Part shown: positions 11,755-23,240 of the stretch, piece by piece
How the letters are laid out: every line of letters starts with the position of its first letter
Position numbering within the stretch: position 1 is the stretch's first letter
From: Emmonsiellopsis sp. PD_33
Taxonomy: Eukaryota; Ascomycota; Eurotiomycetes; Onygenales; Ajellomycetaceae
Length of the DNA: 64,000 bases
Assembly (NCBI GenBank): GCA_032988165.1
Contig: JANTQF010000006.1
Coordinates: 186,001-250,000, forward strand
Direction of reading: 5' to 3'
Program-made: the position numbers and the translations under genes
Notes under the pieces: generated by a model
Databases searched by the model: none
What the model saw: only the letters and a program-made list of their open reading frames with translations
What the model was told of the DNA's origin: nothing

Positions 11755-12890
11755 TGCAAGAATTCCTCTAAGGCTAATATAAAGCCTAGTAGTATGAATG
11801 GCTTCTATTTCCAATTTAGGGCTAATAAAATCTGACTTAGAAACTATCTTAAGATTAGTAAGCATCAGCTCCTTATGAAGCTTTAAGCCTTTCTCAGGAT
11901 TTTAAGATAGCTGAATCTATATTATCTAATTAATTCTTTCTACTATAAATGAATAGTTATAATTTCTTATAAGAGTTACTATATACTAGTATTATTTCTC
12001 CTTCTTTAGTATTAGTTAGAATTTATTAGTGAAATTCTTTCCCTAGTACTCTACAAAAGTTTTATATTCTTCCCAGGTATAATTTCAATGAATCTTAACT
12101 ATCTCTACCATGTAATGAATCTTTACTGTCTGATAGTAAAAGTCAGCTTTAAATACTACTATCTGCTAGACCCTATTCTCTTTCATTTATTTAAAATATG
12201 TAACTACCTCCTTCTCTCTATCTTCATGTCTGCTTATGATTAGATTAGCAATTTCACACTGAACCTAATAATCTAAAGCTGTATGTCTATTAAGGGTATT
12301 AATATACTTCTGAATCTTCTTGGTGATTGACAACTTTTTCTTCCTATATTCAATTAAGATGAGGGAATTAATAGACTTTAGAGCTAGAGCACACAGATTT
12401 TAGCAGTTCAACATTTTGTAGAAAGGCAGTAAGGGAAATTATAGATATAGTATTATTATATGTCATGTAAGTTGGTTTGAAGGCAAGGCTAGGATATCTA
12501 TAATGATAGTGAGAGAAAAGTAGAGGAAAATATAGGGTAGAGCATGCTCTTATAGTTTTTAAATGTAAGATGTAGGAATGGCTGTGAGATATACAGATAG
12601 CTGCAGCCAGTAAAATGAGAGGATAAGAGAGATATACTGTCATAAAATGAAAGAAATAAAGAAAACTGCAAAGAAATGTAAAGATACATTCAGATCCTGA
12701 TATATTACTCATACTGGCATTTAAACTATAAAGAGACAACCAATAAAGGAAATAAACTGATGAGTGGATACAGTCAAATAAAGAAAATAAAGAAAAATAA
12801 ATGAAATAAGGAAATGAATGTAGTAGTCAGATAATAGCTATAAAACTTTTATTATAAGAAATTAGAAACTATAAAGTATTTTCTCCCTTA
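11755..12890 (-). repeat. Repeat R2, copy 1, with decayed coding sequence
   Basis: This segment is about 85-90% alike by eye to 62.85-64.0 kb, in the same orientation. The differences are mainly transitions. Similarity starts close to ATATAAAGCCTAGTAG and runs through the ATGAAAGAAATAAAGAAAAC tract to CACATCTTC. On the minus strand it encodes the same unknown protein as copy 2 but with more stops. It abuts the end of the G2 integrase frame at about 12.9 kb. Whether it is part of G2 (for example its 3' LTR region) or a separate element cannot be decided, because copy 2 is cut by the window edge at the same point. Confidence 0.7.
12480..12710. repeat. Purine-rich tract shared by both R2 copies
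   Basis: The plus strand is purine-rich (GAGAGAAAAGTAGAGGAAAAT, ATGAAAGAAATAAAGAAAAC) and matches 63600-63770 in the other copy. It is the cause of the minus-strand open frames 12368-12739, 12498-12689 and 63580-63810, which look alike because the DNA is alike. No protein family fits; a promoter or LTR-type region of R2 is possible, since it lies just upstream of the minus-strand reading. Confidence 0.5.
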
Positions 12891-12959
12891 CTCACATCTT
12901 CTTTCTTCTTACTGCTATTCTTTACTGAATCCACATTATCCAACACTACTGACATTTAA

Positions 12960-13438
12960 TCATTATAAAGATAAAATTTCTTTATTTAGTTATCTATAGT
13001 GATATTGTAGAATAGTGTACTATTCAGCTCCTTAAAACAGTAAGTTCCTTTCTTATGATGTATCTCTCACATATGATATAAACCTAATCATTGAAAGTTA
13101 AGTTTAATAGAATATAATATTTCTATTTTAATATCATGCAGAAGAATAAGATCTCTCATTTAAACTAAATTATATATTAATTACTTAATTTCATTGAATA
13201 GATCCTAATTTTTCTCTCATGCATACTATAGATGAAAGGCTGCCTTCTCCAGGTCCTCATCTTATCTCTCTAACAGTTAAATCTGCATGTATATCAAGTT
13301 GGCATGAGAGTAAATAGTGTGCTATGAAAGTATCTATCATATTAGAACCTCAAGCTTAATAGAGAGGATAATATTATAACTATATTGCAGATAGAATAAT
13401 ATCTTATCTGTTAATTATTAAATGAAAATATAATCTAC
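12960..13438 (-). pseudogene. G2 integrase C-terminal part
   Basis: The minus-strand reading contains LLER.DEDLEKAAFHL, then MRDLILLHDIKIE (about 13100-13160), then LGLYHM.EIHHKKGTYCF and KKFYLYND. This is the basic linker and the GPY/F-like module that follow the catalytic core in Ty3 integrases (usual pattern: D.VLLHNTK...KWFGPYRI). Stops replace several Arg and Gln positions. The frame continues at 19004 on the other side of G1 copy A. The product would have inserted element cDNA into chromosomes. Confidence 0.75.
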
Positions 13439-13692
13439 TGTGAAGGGCTATGCTTTTATACTCTATATCTATAGCTCATCCAAACTTCACCTGATCTCTA
13501 ACAACCCAATCAGACACCTCCAACTGGGCCTTCATATGAATGTTTATCTGCTCTGACCTCATGTAATTCTCTTCTATTTATATCACACAATCTTATAATT
13601 CCTTTTCCTTTTTCCTTCCTTTCTCTAGTGATTACAATCTTAATTCTAGTGTATAGCTCACATAATCTGCTTATCAGAGCACACCTGTTACA
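13439..13692 (+). repeat. G1 copy A 5' LTR
   Basis: 254 bp, TGTGAAGGGC to CTGTTACA. The second half carries a pyrimidine-rich tract (CCTTTTCCTTTTTCCTTCC) conserved in all G1 LTRs. It is directly preceded by the target duplication TCTAC. Confidence 0.95.
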
Positions 13693-13979
13693 TTTTGTAA
13701 TTGCTTATTTAATCTCTTCTTAGAGATCCTCATTATATTTACTCTCTGAATGTGATTCACATATATAGCAGATTCTTCCAAATATGATCCACACATATAG
13801 TAAACTCTTTTGAAACCCAAAGTTATAATCAGTTCAGCTCTACCAGACAACATGTCAGCAAAAAGCCCCAAAGCCCTAACAGTCTGTATCAATATCTCAT
13901 GAGATTTTCCTCCAAACTTTCTGAATCCTCTGAACTTCCCAAATCCTCTAAACTCTCTGAATCTAAACAATCTTTTGAA

Positions 13980-15010
13980 TCCATTATGAACATGAATCCT
14001 TCACATGAAGACAGCACCTCTTCTCAGAGCTCTAATGCTAAGTTCTGAAACTTCATTTAATAGCTTATAAATGAGATCAACCTCATTACCAAATAAAAGT
14101 ATATACCCATACTGACTCTAGTTCCTATTCTAACTCCTACTCACCTAACTGCTCCTTTTAAGAACTTCCTGAGATACCTGAAAGAAAGACTCATCACCCT
14201 TGAGAAATTCATGGGCAAATAAGTCTCTAAATACCCTGCCTGGTACCTCAGTGCAGAGGCTAAAATCACTTTAGATAGCCTTACAATTGGATCTCTCACT
14301 GACCAGGTCTGATATATCTACACCTTACTCTCTGATACTACCATCACCTGATTCTACCCTTAGATGAAGGTTAATATCAAGCTCATTCCTATAACCCCTA
14401 ATATCATCCTCAACCAGCTTGACATCCTTTTCTCTGACCCTTTAGTAGCCCAGAAGGCCCTAATCTAGCTACACAGTATTCATCAGAAAATCAATCCACT
14501 CTCTGCCTTTCTCCTGAGATTCAATCAGAAGATCCTGGAAGCCAGCAGCCAGCTATGGAATGACACTGTTAAGAAGGCCCTGCTTAAGAAGACTATTAAG
14601 TTTGAACTCCTACAGCAGACCATTGCCTCTATTGAACCCCCTACATACCTTAAATATTATATGAAGCTCCATGACATAGAGAATAATCTATCTAAGATTA
14701 AGGCCATTCAGGGCTGAATTCATGATAGTACTCCTACTATCTTCAGGAAGGCCTTCCTCAAGACCTCTCTACTAAAAAACCTAAATGCTATAGATTAGAC
14801 ATCTATAGGGCTCACTCACATGAATGCATTCTGCATCTCAAATATGACTACCACTGCTATTATTGACTGTCACATCTGAGGTGTCTACATTAACTGCAAT
14901 AAACCTGAGTATAGAGCTACTAACTGCTGTAGAACCCATATTCCCCTGAAACTACTCATACAGTCTGCAAATATATAAATCAAGCCTGAAGAGGAGGAAG
15001 ACTTTAAAGA
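13980..15010 (+). pseudogene. G1 copy A gag, decayed
   Basis: The capsid-type Gag region follows the 5' LTR. In one frame broken by stops it shows the capsid part (for example LTLKPTTAHEIK-like positions are lost, but QLDILFSDPLVAQKALIWLH survives near 14.41-14.48 kb) and a CCHC zinc knuckle remnant at 14868-14930: CH..GVYINCNKPEYRATNC, where the second Cys has been lost beside a stop and the His has changed to Tyr. Gag would form the particle that packages element RNA. An 18-bp repeat array lies before it at 13901-13975. Confidence 0.75.
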
Positions 15011-15139
15011 CATCAAGTCAGACTTGGGAAAAGACTAGCTTCTATATAAAATTGCAAGTAGAAGCTCCCAGAGTTAGATAGGAAGACCTTTGAGAAGAAA
15101 ATGACTATTTCAGTGATTCTTATACCTACTATAATTAAT

Positions 15140-17070
15140 TATTCTTTTAATATGAATGCTATAGTGAATAGTAGTTGCTGTTACTATTTAATGATTCATC
15201 TTTACATGATTAACTGTTATAATCTCTCACATATCCTGATCAACCCCTAAAAGATTGAAGGTGTCAATGGTGACACAGGCAGCTTTATATAAAATATGGT
15301 GAAGCTTAATGTCAACATTAGTAGATTTCTCTGAGAAAATGCTTATATATATAAGATTGAGAATCTCCCATATAACTTCATACTAGGCCTATTATGGCTA
15401 TCTGAACATCAAGCTCTTATTAATGCTCACAATTAATATATTGTATTCTCTGAAGGCATCTGCATCTCCAAAAAAGATGTTCACAAGATCACTGACCTTT
15501 ATTAAATCTCCACTAATGCCTATAACCTCCTTTAAAGCTGCAATTAAAAATTTAAGTTCTAACCTCCCATTGAAATCTTCACTGCCAGCATGGCTGACAT
15601 AGAGAAGGCCCTCTCACAACTCTTTAAGAAGCTGAAAACTGACCCTGTAACAGTCCTCCCTCCACACTATCATGAGTTCCTCAATATTTTTGACTATAAG
15701 GCCACTGAGAAGCTCCTGTCATTCCACAGTGTGCATAATCATCATATCAAACTTGAGAAGATAGATGGTAAAGACCCTCAGCTACCCTAGAGATCACTAT
15801 ATAATATATCACATAATGAACTGCTTGTACTCCACAAGACCCTTAATGACCTTCTAGATAAAAGTTTCATCTGAGTTAGCAATTCACCCACAGGTGCACC
15901 TGTACTCTTTGTGAAAAAGCCAGGTAGAGGCCTCTAATTCTATATCAATTATTAGGGCCTTAACTACCTCATCTGAAAAGATTGTTACCTACTGCTGTTA
16001 ATCAATAAGACTCTTAAATGAATCAGCTAAGTTAAGTGGTTCATAAAGCTGGATGTCATTTCTACATTCTATAAGATCTGAATTGCAGAAGGAGATGAAT
16101 GACTAACTGCCTTTTACATGAGATATGATCTATTTAAATGGACAGTTACCCCCTTTAATCTTATAAATACCCTGAGCACCTTCCAGAAATACATCAACTG
16201 GGCCTTATAAGACTATTTAGATGAATTTGCTTCTATCTACCTCAATAACATCCTCATTTTCACTGATGGATCCCACAAGCAGTATTAAGAGTATATCTGA
16301 AAAGTTCTCATCTACCTCCATGAACACAGTCTCCTAATTGACATTAATAAATCTGCCTTTAAAGTTTAAGAGACAATCTACCTCAGCTTCATCATAGAGG
16401 CAGGGAAGGGAGTCTGTATGAACCCTAAGAAGATTACTGCTATCCTCAAATAGAAGGCTCTTATAACTGTAAAAGATGTGTGAGGCTTCCTAGAATTCAT
16501 GAATTTCTACTGATGCTTCATGTGGGATTTTTCTGACATTATCTGATTACTAATCAATCTCACATGCAAAGACCAGCAGTTTCAATGGTCTAAGGAAGTA
16601 GACAAGGCATTCATATACCTTAAGTAAATATTTGTCTCTGCTCTGATGCTCATTACATTTAACCCTGACTACCTAATAGTAGTTGAAACAAACTCTTTTA
16701 GTTATATCACAGGCAGTACTCTCATGCAATGGAATGATGAAGGCATCCTGCAACTCTAGGTATTTATATCTAAGAAGCTTAGCCCTACTGAAGCTAACTA
16801 TAAGATCTATGATAAAAAACTCCTTACCATCATCTAATATCTAGAAGAATAGGACTCTAAACTCTACAGTATGAAAAACTTTGAAATCATCACAGATCAT
16901 AAGAACCTCTAATATTTCATAATAATCTATAAACTCTCTGAATGTTAAATGTACTGGGCTGAATTCCTCAGCTACTTCCATTTTACAATCTATTACCACT
17001 CTGGCACAGAGAACTCCATGGCTGACACCCTCTTCTGACATGAATAGAATATGCCTTCTAAAGACTCCAA
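15140..17070 (+). pseudogene. G1 copy A pol N-terminal half: protease, reverse transcriptase, RNase H
   Basis: Three pol domains are readable in order. The protease region (about 15140-15440) keeps the closing ILGLLWLSEHQALI block. The reverse transcriptase (about 15880-16400) keeps AEGDE.LTAFYMRYDLFKW, TPFNLINTLSTFQKYI and YLNNILIF at 16238-16261; the YLDD catalytic box has both Asp changed to Asn. RNase H (about 16640-17060) starts with LITFNPDYLIVVETNS and ends with YYHSGTENSMADTLF. One 66-codon stretch before the reverse transcriptase (15590-15790) is open. Stops sit mostly where the family has Arg, Gln or Trp. The enzyme would copy element RNA into DNA; this copy cannot. Confidence 0.88.
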
Positions 17071-17479
17071 TACTTACTGGGTAAACTGCAAATAGAGACT
17101 GTTAGACCCACAGATCCTCAAAGAATCTGAAGTAACATCATATAGAGTAATATATACCTCATTTGTTGCCCTGTTAATCACAACCCCCTCATCCCTACTC
17201 CAAGAACTCTGGAACACTGCTGCTACCTCTAATGAACACTTTCAGATGATAACTCAGACTATCTGAGATAAAGCTTACTATTTTCTATCTAAACTCCAAA
17301 CTTATATTGACATTACTGAATGCTCTGTAGACCCTGACTCTTAATTATACTTCCAGAGGAGATAGTGAGTTTCTGATTCAGAATCATTACACACCTAAAT
17401 CATACAAAAAACTCATAACTCCCTGATAACTAACTATCTAAATTATAAAGTACTCTACTAAATTCTATTCTAAGACTTC

Positions 17480-18110
17480 TACTAGCCTGACATATCTCAG
17501 AGCATCTGACAGTTCATCTAAAACTACAATGTCTGCTAATCTATTATTATCTAGTGAGACTACTGCCAAGATCTGCTTAAGTCTCTCCTGATCTCTAAAT
17601 ATGTCTGATGTGATGTCACCATTAATTTTATAATAGATCTCCTTATAAGTAATAGCTGTAAGAATGTCCTCATCATTATTAACTGCCTCAGTAAAAGTAT
17701 TATTCTTAAACCTTGCATGAAGATAAATGTGCCTGCAGTGGTAAAAGTCTTCCTCTGAAGCCTATTCTATTGCCTATATGATCTACCCCATATAATCATT
17801 TTGAACTGTAGAACCCAGTTTATTAGAGCTGTCTGGACCTAAATCTATCAGCTCCTTAAGATCTTCTGATACCTTTTAACTGCCTACTACCCTGAAACTG
17901 ATAGCAGCACTGAATGTATGATCCAGACAACTAAGAACTATCTCTAAAAGTTCTATTTATATGCTCAGGATGACTGGAATGAACTCCTCCCACATGCTAA
18001 ATTTATAATTAATGGCTGCAATACTATTAGCACTGATGTCAGCCTGTTTTTCCTCTCATACAGTTACAATCTTAAAGTCCTCAATCTTACTGAATTGTCT
18101 AAACCTTCCA
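17480..18110 (+). pseudogene. G1 copy A integrase, decayed
   Basis: The integrase zinc-binding and catalytic regions are recognisable as QLLKIFxYLLTAYYPETDSS (normal form LSTAYHPETDGQTE) near 17850-17910, followed by NYL.KFYLYAQDDWNELLPH and AKFIINGC. This is the end of the DDE core of Ty3 integrases. Upstream, NVLIIINCLSKS-like text (about 17660-17700) fits the first Asp region, where the Asp is replaced. Many stops are present. It leads directly into the chromodomain. Confidence 0.78.
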
Positions 18111-18385
18111 CTTTACCCTACAGTCTGATTCAAATTATAAACACCATCATCTTGAAACTCCAGCAAGTCTGCAAGTAGGCTGAATCCTTCATGGCCAGCA
18201 CTCAGTAGAACTAACAGGACTGTGTGAATGCCTACTGAAATCCTACTAAATACTATAAGATAAATGATAAGGTCTGGTTAGACCTCTGAAATATCATGAC
18301 TGATTGCCCATCTCACACACTTAACTATTAATATGCTAAGTATATTATTATTGAAGTCCTGGGAAGTTACAACTATTATCTTGAT

Positions 18386-18700
18386 ATGTCATTCAGAATT
18401 CACAACATATTTCACACAAACCTGCTCTGCAAGGCCTCCACTGACCTATTCTCCTTACAAGAGATCACTAACTGGCATCTGCCTGACATCATTGGGGAAG
18501 ATAATGAGGTGGAATATGAGATTGAAGCCATTTTCAACTGCTGCTACCATGGATGGGGATTCCAGTACCTGGTGAAGTGGCTTAAATATAAAGCCTCTTC
18601 ATGGGAATCAACCTCTACCCTACAAGACACTGCTGTGCTCACCTGTTATGAAGAGCTGCACCTGCCTGATGAAACTCTACCCATACTGTGCTGCATCTGA
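18386..18700 (+). pseudogene. G1 copy A integrase chromodomain, still open
   Basis: The last 104 codons of pol remain free of stops. They hold the pre-chromodomain tract NIFHTNLLCKASTD and a chromodomain with EVEYEIEAIF, then WGFQYLVKWLKYKASSWEST and LQDTAVLTCYEEL. The aromatic residues that form the methyl-lysine cage are largely present (F/Y, W, and W in SSWE). Chromodomains on Ty3 integrases direct insertion towards heterochromatin, which agrees with the dense nesting of G1 copies in this window. The open stretch is the 3' remnant of a broken gene and not a separate gene. Confidence 0.85.
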
Positions 18701-18749
18701 TTTTCTGATCTCTCCTGCCTGCCCTTCAAAACTAAATAGGAGGAGATAA

Positions 18750-19003
18750 TGTGAAGGGCTACACCCTTATACTCTATATCTATAGCTTGCCCAAACTTCA
18801 CCTGATCTCTGACAACCTGATCAGATACCTCCAACTGGGCCTTTATATGAATGTTTATTCACTTCAACCTTACATAATTCTCTTCTGTTTATATTGCATG
18901 ATCTCATGATTCCTTTTCCTTTTTCCTTCCTTTCTCTAGTGATTACAATCTTGATTCTAATGTATAGCTTGCACAATCCACTTATCAGAGTGCACCCATT
19001 ACA
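18750..19003 (+). repeat. G1 copy A 3' LTR
   Basis: 254 bp, TGTGAAGGGC to CCATTACA, preceded by the purine tract at 18737-18749 and followed by the target duplication TCTAC. Confidence 0.95.
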
Positions 19004-20000
19004 TCTACTTATAATACTGAGTAGAAATAGTTAACTTAGTTTTTTCTATCTACAGCAAGCTTCACTAGTACATCTGAAATAGGATGGTGACCACATTCAA
19101 TCACATTATTTACTTTTACATTGTGTGACAAAATTGTTATTTACTTGACATGATACTTAACAATGAGAATCCTAGTCTACTTCTGATTTTCTAGCCTACT
19201 ATCACATATCATTTCCTGGAAACAACCATGTTAGTATATAATATCTTTATAAATAAATTAGGCCATGTATTCTAGTTTAATATGAGTAAGAGGCTGACCT
19301 TCAACCCAATCAGTAAGATTATTTTGAGTAATAATTACACATGATTTTCCCCAGTTGTTCAGAAATTTAATGACATTAATATACTACTTATCCTACAGAT
19401 AGTTATAGTGAGTTAGATACAACAATTCTTTAAGGTAATTACTTTCCTAAAATTAATACTCATAGCACTTCTTATAATATGCCTTGACCTCACTGAACAG
19501 GCCTTCCCACTAATATTACTAAGAGACCTTATAGTTGATTGCCTTATAACCTTTATAACCTAACTTATCATACATCTAAGTAATGATTTTCTACTGTTCA
19601 TTCAGATCATCTACTATTCATCTTAGCAGAATCCCTTTATCTGATTAGTAAACTAAATGTTACTCATATATCATATAGTTCAGTGTATACTTATATCATT
19701 TTAGGAAAACTTTGTGAGAAATATCATCAGACTGCTTCAAGATGATGAGATATCTGGCAATTAATTCACTATAATTAGAATAAAATAGTGAAAGAACATA
19801 GGATTCCTCACTGTTAGCATCATCAGAAATATTGAAATTAGGAATAGTAGTAAAAGCTATACTAACACAATTAAGCTCTATCTCAATAAATTTATTGATG
19901 TTCTGATCCTCAGGCACCTCACTATCAACAGGTAGTTATTAAGAAAGAGTATTAGTAATATTATAAATCTGATTAGAGATATAATGAACATCAAAATCAA
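19004..20000 (-). pseudogene. G2 integrase zinc-binding and catalytic region
   Basis: On the minus strand, the zinc-binding region reads MYDKLGYKGYKAINYKVS followed by WEGLFSEVKAYYKKCYEY (about 19470-19590). Then comes the catalytic core with NLTDWVEGQPLTHIKLEYMA, HGCFQEMICDSRLENQ and VIECGHHPISDVLVKL (about 19040-19360). The usual family text is D.SGWVEAR, RHGCF..LV.DGGPEN and ERGH.PI.DALSK. The gene is broken by stops and by G1 copy A at 19003. This type, distinct from the chromodomain G1 family, is common in fungi. A 73-codon open frame at 19696-19917 lies just upstream. Confidence 0.85.
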
Positions 20001-21890
20001 ACATCTGAATTCAGATGAGTTAGTTAGTTATCAGAGCACCAGGAAGATCAGTAGCTATTTAGTTGAGCTAGGTGATTAAGATTTTCATATTAGTTTTAAG
20101 AATGAAGTGAACACCATACAGGTAATATTAGCATTTCTTTAACATCTTGAGGATGACTTAGTACTCTCATTTTCCTATATTATACTTTACTTCTACTGGG
20201 CTCTAAATCCCACTCTCATATTAATAGGACTAAAGCTTTCTATTTCTAACATCTTACTAGCTCAGTATTCCTCCTTAGTTATATTTACTAGTATTAGTTG
20301 CAACCATAATATTCTCAGCACCTTTAGAATAATCAATGCAGTACAGAGCAAGGGCAATCATTAGTACTATCTTCAAAACTAATATAGCATTTGACTGCTC
20401 AGGTCCTCAGATGAAAAAGGTGTTTTTCTTGAACAGTAAATAAATTAGGTTGGAAATGAGAGTAAAGTTTGAGATCTAAATGTAATAGTACATACAGATA
20501 TCAATAAAGGTATAAGCTCTAAAGATCTCAGTTAGTTCAGGCCACTTAATAATTTTAATGATTTTAGTGATATATCCAATGAGAATCATACTAGAGCAGC
20601 TGAACTCAGATTTTACAACCTGAATGTATGTGTTTAAGAGCCCAATGCTAATCAGGGTCTGATTCAGATTTTAAAGATACTCTAAAATAAACTGGTGAAT
20701 TTCTGACATAACTTCTTCATTTTTATACTGAGATTACAGGCCTTTTATACTGATGTCATCCATGAAATTATCTGCCTAGTGGGAAATATTCAAATGAAGA
20801 ATGCAAGTCATAACCTGATAGAAAGTAGCTATAAAATTTATGACATTCTATAGTAATATTATCTAATGAAGAAGGCTGATCAGGGTTTGAAAGACTATCA
20901 TATTATAGCTATTCATATGTAAGGTGATCTGATTGTATCTGAAAAAGAAATTCATCATACTTGTGATGACCTACCCAGTGAAATCTTCTGTAAAAGTATC
21001 AGCACTGGGAGGAATATAGGCATCTTGAACTGTAATAACATTTATATCCATATAGGCATTAATGATTTAGTATTTCCCAGACTCTTTCTTTTTAATGAGA
21101 AATCATTTATTCTAATATAAACTATAATAGTATTTAAAGATACTAGAATTAACTTGCTTATGAAGTATTTTTATGACTATCAGTAGCAATTTTCAAGAAA
21201 TAGGAAACCTAGAGGCCTGCCATACCTCATACTCAACAGTATGAATCTTGATTGGTAGAGAGATCTTCTCAGCCAGTTTTCTATAATTACTGAAGCTCTA
21301 TATTAATACTTTCTTCTGCCTGAGCAGGATCTCAATTAACAGCTCACATTCCTGAGGCATTAAAATTAATCCAATTTGAAGCTTTTCTATTCTATCAGGC
21401 ATGAGGTAAGAGCTGCACAGGCAATCTAAGAAATAAGATATAATTAGATGATCATAAGGTAAAAGTAGATTCTTTATAGGTTTAATGTAATCTTAATATT
21501 ATTTCTAATAGATCTTCTTTCATTAATCTGTCCCATTAGAAGTTCCTTTAACTATCATTAATGTATTGAGAGGCTGAATCTTATCTGCCTTTTACTTGTA
21601 CAGTATGGTAACAATTAGATGATAAAATTGAGGAAAGAGCTCAGTAGAATTATAGAGAGAAAGGTCATGCAGTTAGATGCTACAAACTTAATAAATTTCA
21701 GAGATAGGGTGCTACAGGAAAGGAAATATAGTGTGTAAAGACAGCTAGAACTACTATTATAGGTATATATAGAAGATTTAACCTCACTAAAAAGCTTGAT
21801 GACCTGCATTATGTGACCTGGGCAGTTAGTGCACAGAGAGGTGACCTTGCACAATACTGTAATCACCCTATAAGAGAACTTGAATGAAAT
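20000..21890 (-). pseudogene. G2 reverse transcriptase and RNase H, decayed
   Basis: The catalytic box reads FMDDISIKGL on the minus strand (about 20739-20766), matching the Y/F-V-DDI-x-x-KG form typical of this class of fungal Ty3 elements; both Asp are kept. Further tracts fit the palm and thumb regions on either side, and RNase H should occupy about 20.0-20.5 kb. Stops are frequent. The open frame at 21615-21866 (83 codons) lies between protease and reverse transcriptase. Confidence 0.75.
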
Positions 21891-22182
21891 ATGATTTCCA
21901 TAGTATTTTTACTAAAATACTTGACTGATTCCTAACTGATTGAGGATCAGCTAGGAATCAGCTAGAAATCAATTAGAAATCAATTAAATCTAACCCTAAT
22001 CATCCTAATATTTATATTCCTTATTCCCTAATCCTTTCTAACCCTAATCCTCTAAGCCCTAAGGCCTAACCCTCTAATCCTAACCCCTAACCCTCTAATC
22101 CTAAGCCTAATTAATTATTAATGAATTTCTAACTGATTCCCAAGTAATTAAGTATTCTATAATAAAATACCATGAAAATCAT
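21891..22182. mobile_element. Inverted-repeat element filled with telomere-like repeats
   Basis: The left arm starts ATGATTTCCATAGTATTTT at 21891, and the right arm, read on the other strand from 22182, starts ATGATTTTCATGGTATTTT. Similarity continues for about 33 bases and again at GGAATCAGCTAGAAATC against GGAATCAGTTAGAAATT further in. Between the arms lie degenerate CCCTAA units (about 21990-22110), for example CTAACCCTAATC, TAACCCCTAACCCTC and CTAATCCTAAG. There is no coding potential. It sits inside G2, between protease and reverse transcriptase. No target duplication was recognised. It is probably a MITE-like or foldback element. Confidence 0.65.
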
Positions 22183-22540
22183 TTGATACTGTATGATAAG
22201 GTAATTTATTTTTTAGTGAGGTCAGCCAGGTGTACAGACCTGATATTATAGGTTAGATCACATGATAAGATTATCAAGCTTTTTAGGGAAGTCAAGTTTT
22301 CTGATTCCTACTGTTGTAGAATGACAGAAATGTGTAGCTAGGATTTCTAAGATAATTAAGCAGCAGCCTCTGATTAACTGGAGGCATTTATTGGCCCTAG
22401 GCTAGAAAATTGTGATTAGCTGGATTTCCTTTCACTACTTTTATATAGTAGAATTTCTACCCTATCATCTGTCATACTAATACAGCTGACTCTGACTTCA
22501 TCTCTTTACTCACTACTATCATTATAAAGATCAGTTAAAC
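22183..22540. other. Unassigned segment inside G2, with a short block shared with 60.7 kb
   Basis: Around 22370-22430 the words CTCTGATTaaCTGgaGgCATTT and AAATTGTGATTAGCTGGATT recur at about 60748-60801 with the same spacing. The rest is not recognisably alike. It may be a small insertion or shared ancestral sequence. No coding frame is clear here, whereas G2 coding resumes near 22540. Confidence 0.4.
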
Positions 22541-23240
22541 TCAGCACTTCTAATTTAAAGACTAATACTTATTATAAAGATTATTCAGCTATTCATTATT
22601 ATAGTCTTCTAGAGAATAGCTGAGAAAGAAGACCTAATTAGTTTCATCATCTGGGTTGAAGATTGTGATGGTAATATCACCCACATTGTCTATTTATTAT
22701 ACTAACTGAGTCACATTTTCATAGGGATAGCCTAAAATACACTCATGAGAATTGCACTCTAAAATGAAGAATGTTTAAGATACAGCTATAAATTCAACAC
22801 AAACTGAGATGTTCTTATAGATTTCAATAATACTACTATATTAACTATTAGCACTAAGAATTAGCTTGAGGGCATCTTTCTGAATGATCAGGCTGAGGCT
22901 CAAGGTAGTACTCTTCACCATGCAGTTGATTTCTGCCCCACTATTAAATATAGCTTCAGTCTGGCCTTTTCCAATACTGATAGAAAACTTAATATAGCTG
23001 ATGAATATCAGGTTCCACTGAGGGTCATACTCTAAGATAAGGTGAGAGGGCTGCATCAAGAAGACTCTGATAGATTCTTTATGAATCATATACTACTAAA
23101 TTTTAGCTGGAAGATTCTGAAAGAATATTTACTATAACTAAGCAGATTAGGCTATAATATCTTTAATCTGAATTTCTATGACTTCTTAGCATATGATCCT
23201 CTTAAAGACTATTTAGATTATAATGGCCTAGTTCTTCTTA
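22541..23240 (-). pseudogene. G2 protease region
   Basis: An 82-codon minus-strand open frame (22841-23089) holds FNSGAEINCM, an aspartic protease active-site box with the usual DSGAE changed to NSGAE. It is preceded by SISIGKGQTEA and followed by LSLSLIIQKDALKL, as in retropepsins of this Ty3 class. The loss of the catalytic Asp would inactivate it. It would have cleaved the Gag-Pol precursor. Confidence 0.78.

Larger units (their letters stand above)
13439..19003 (+). mobile_element. G1 copy A: complete chromodomain Ty3/gypsy retrotransposon
   Basis: Two LTRs of 254 bp (13439-13692, 18750-19003), beginning TGTGAAGGGC and ending TTACA, flank 5.1 kb of internal sequence. The element is bordered by an exact 5-bp duplication TCTAC (13434-13438, 19004-19008). 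The internal order is gag with a zinc knuckle, protease, reverse transcriptase, RNase H, integrase and chromodomain, which is the Ty3/gypsy order. A purine tract (AGGAGGAGATAA) precedes the 3' LTR and is the likely plus-strand primer. The two LTRs differ only by transitions. Many stops make it non-functional. It lies in the integrase gene of G2. Confidence 0.95.

Noticed and set aside
12368..12739. 123-codon minus-strand open frame, with relatives near 63.6 and 60.4 kb
   Set aside because: The purine-rich plus strand makes Leu/Ser/Tyr-rich frames on the other strand. The likeness reflects DNA similarity and composition.
13674..13970. 98-codon minus-strand open frame with FR-EFRGF repeats
   Set aside because: It is the reverse reading of the 18-bp array in the G1 leader and changes with unit number between copies.
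22020..22110. A true chromosome end
   Set aside because: The CCCTAA units are degenerate, few, flanked by inverted arms and embedded within a retrotransposon gene.
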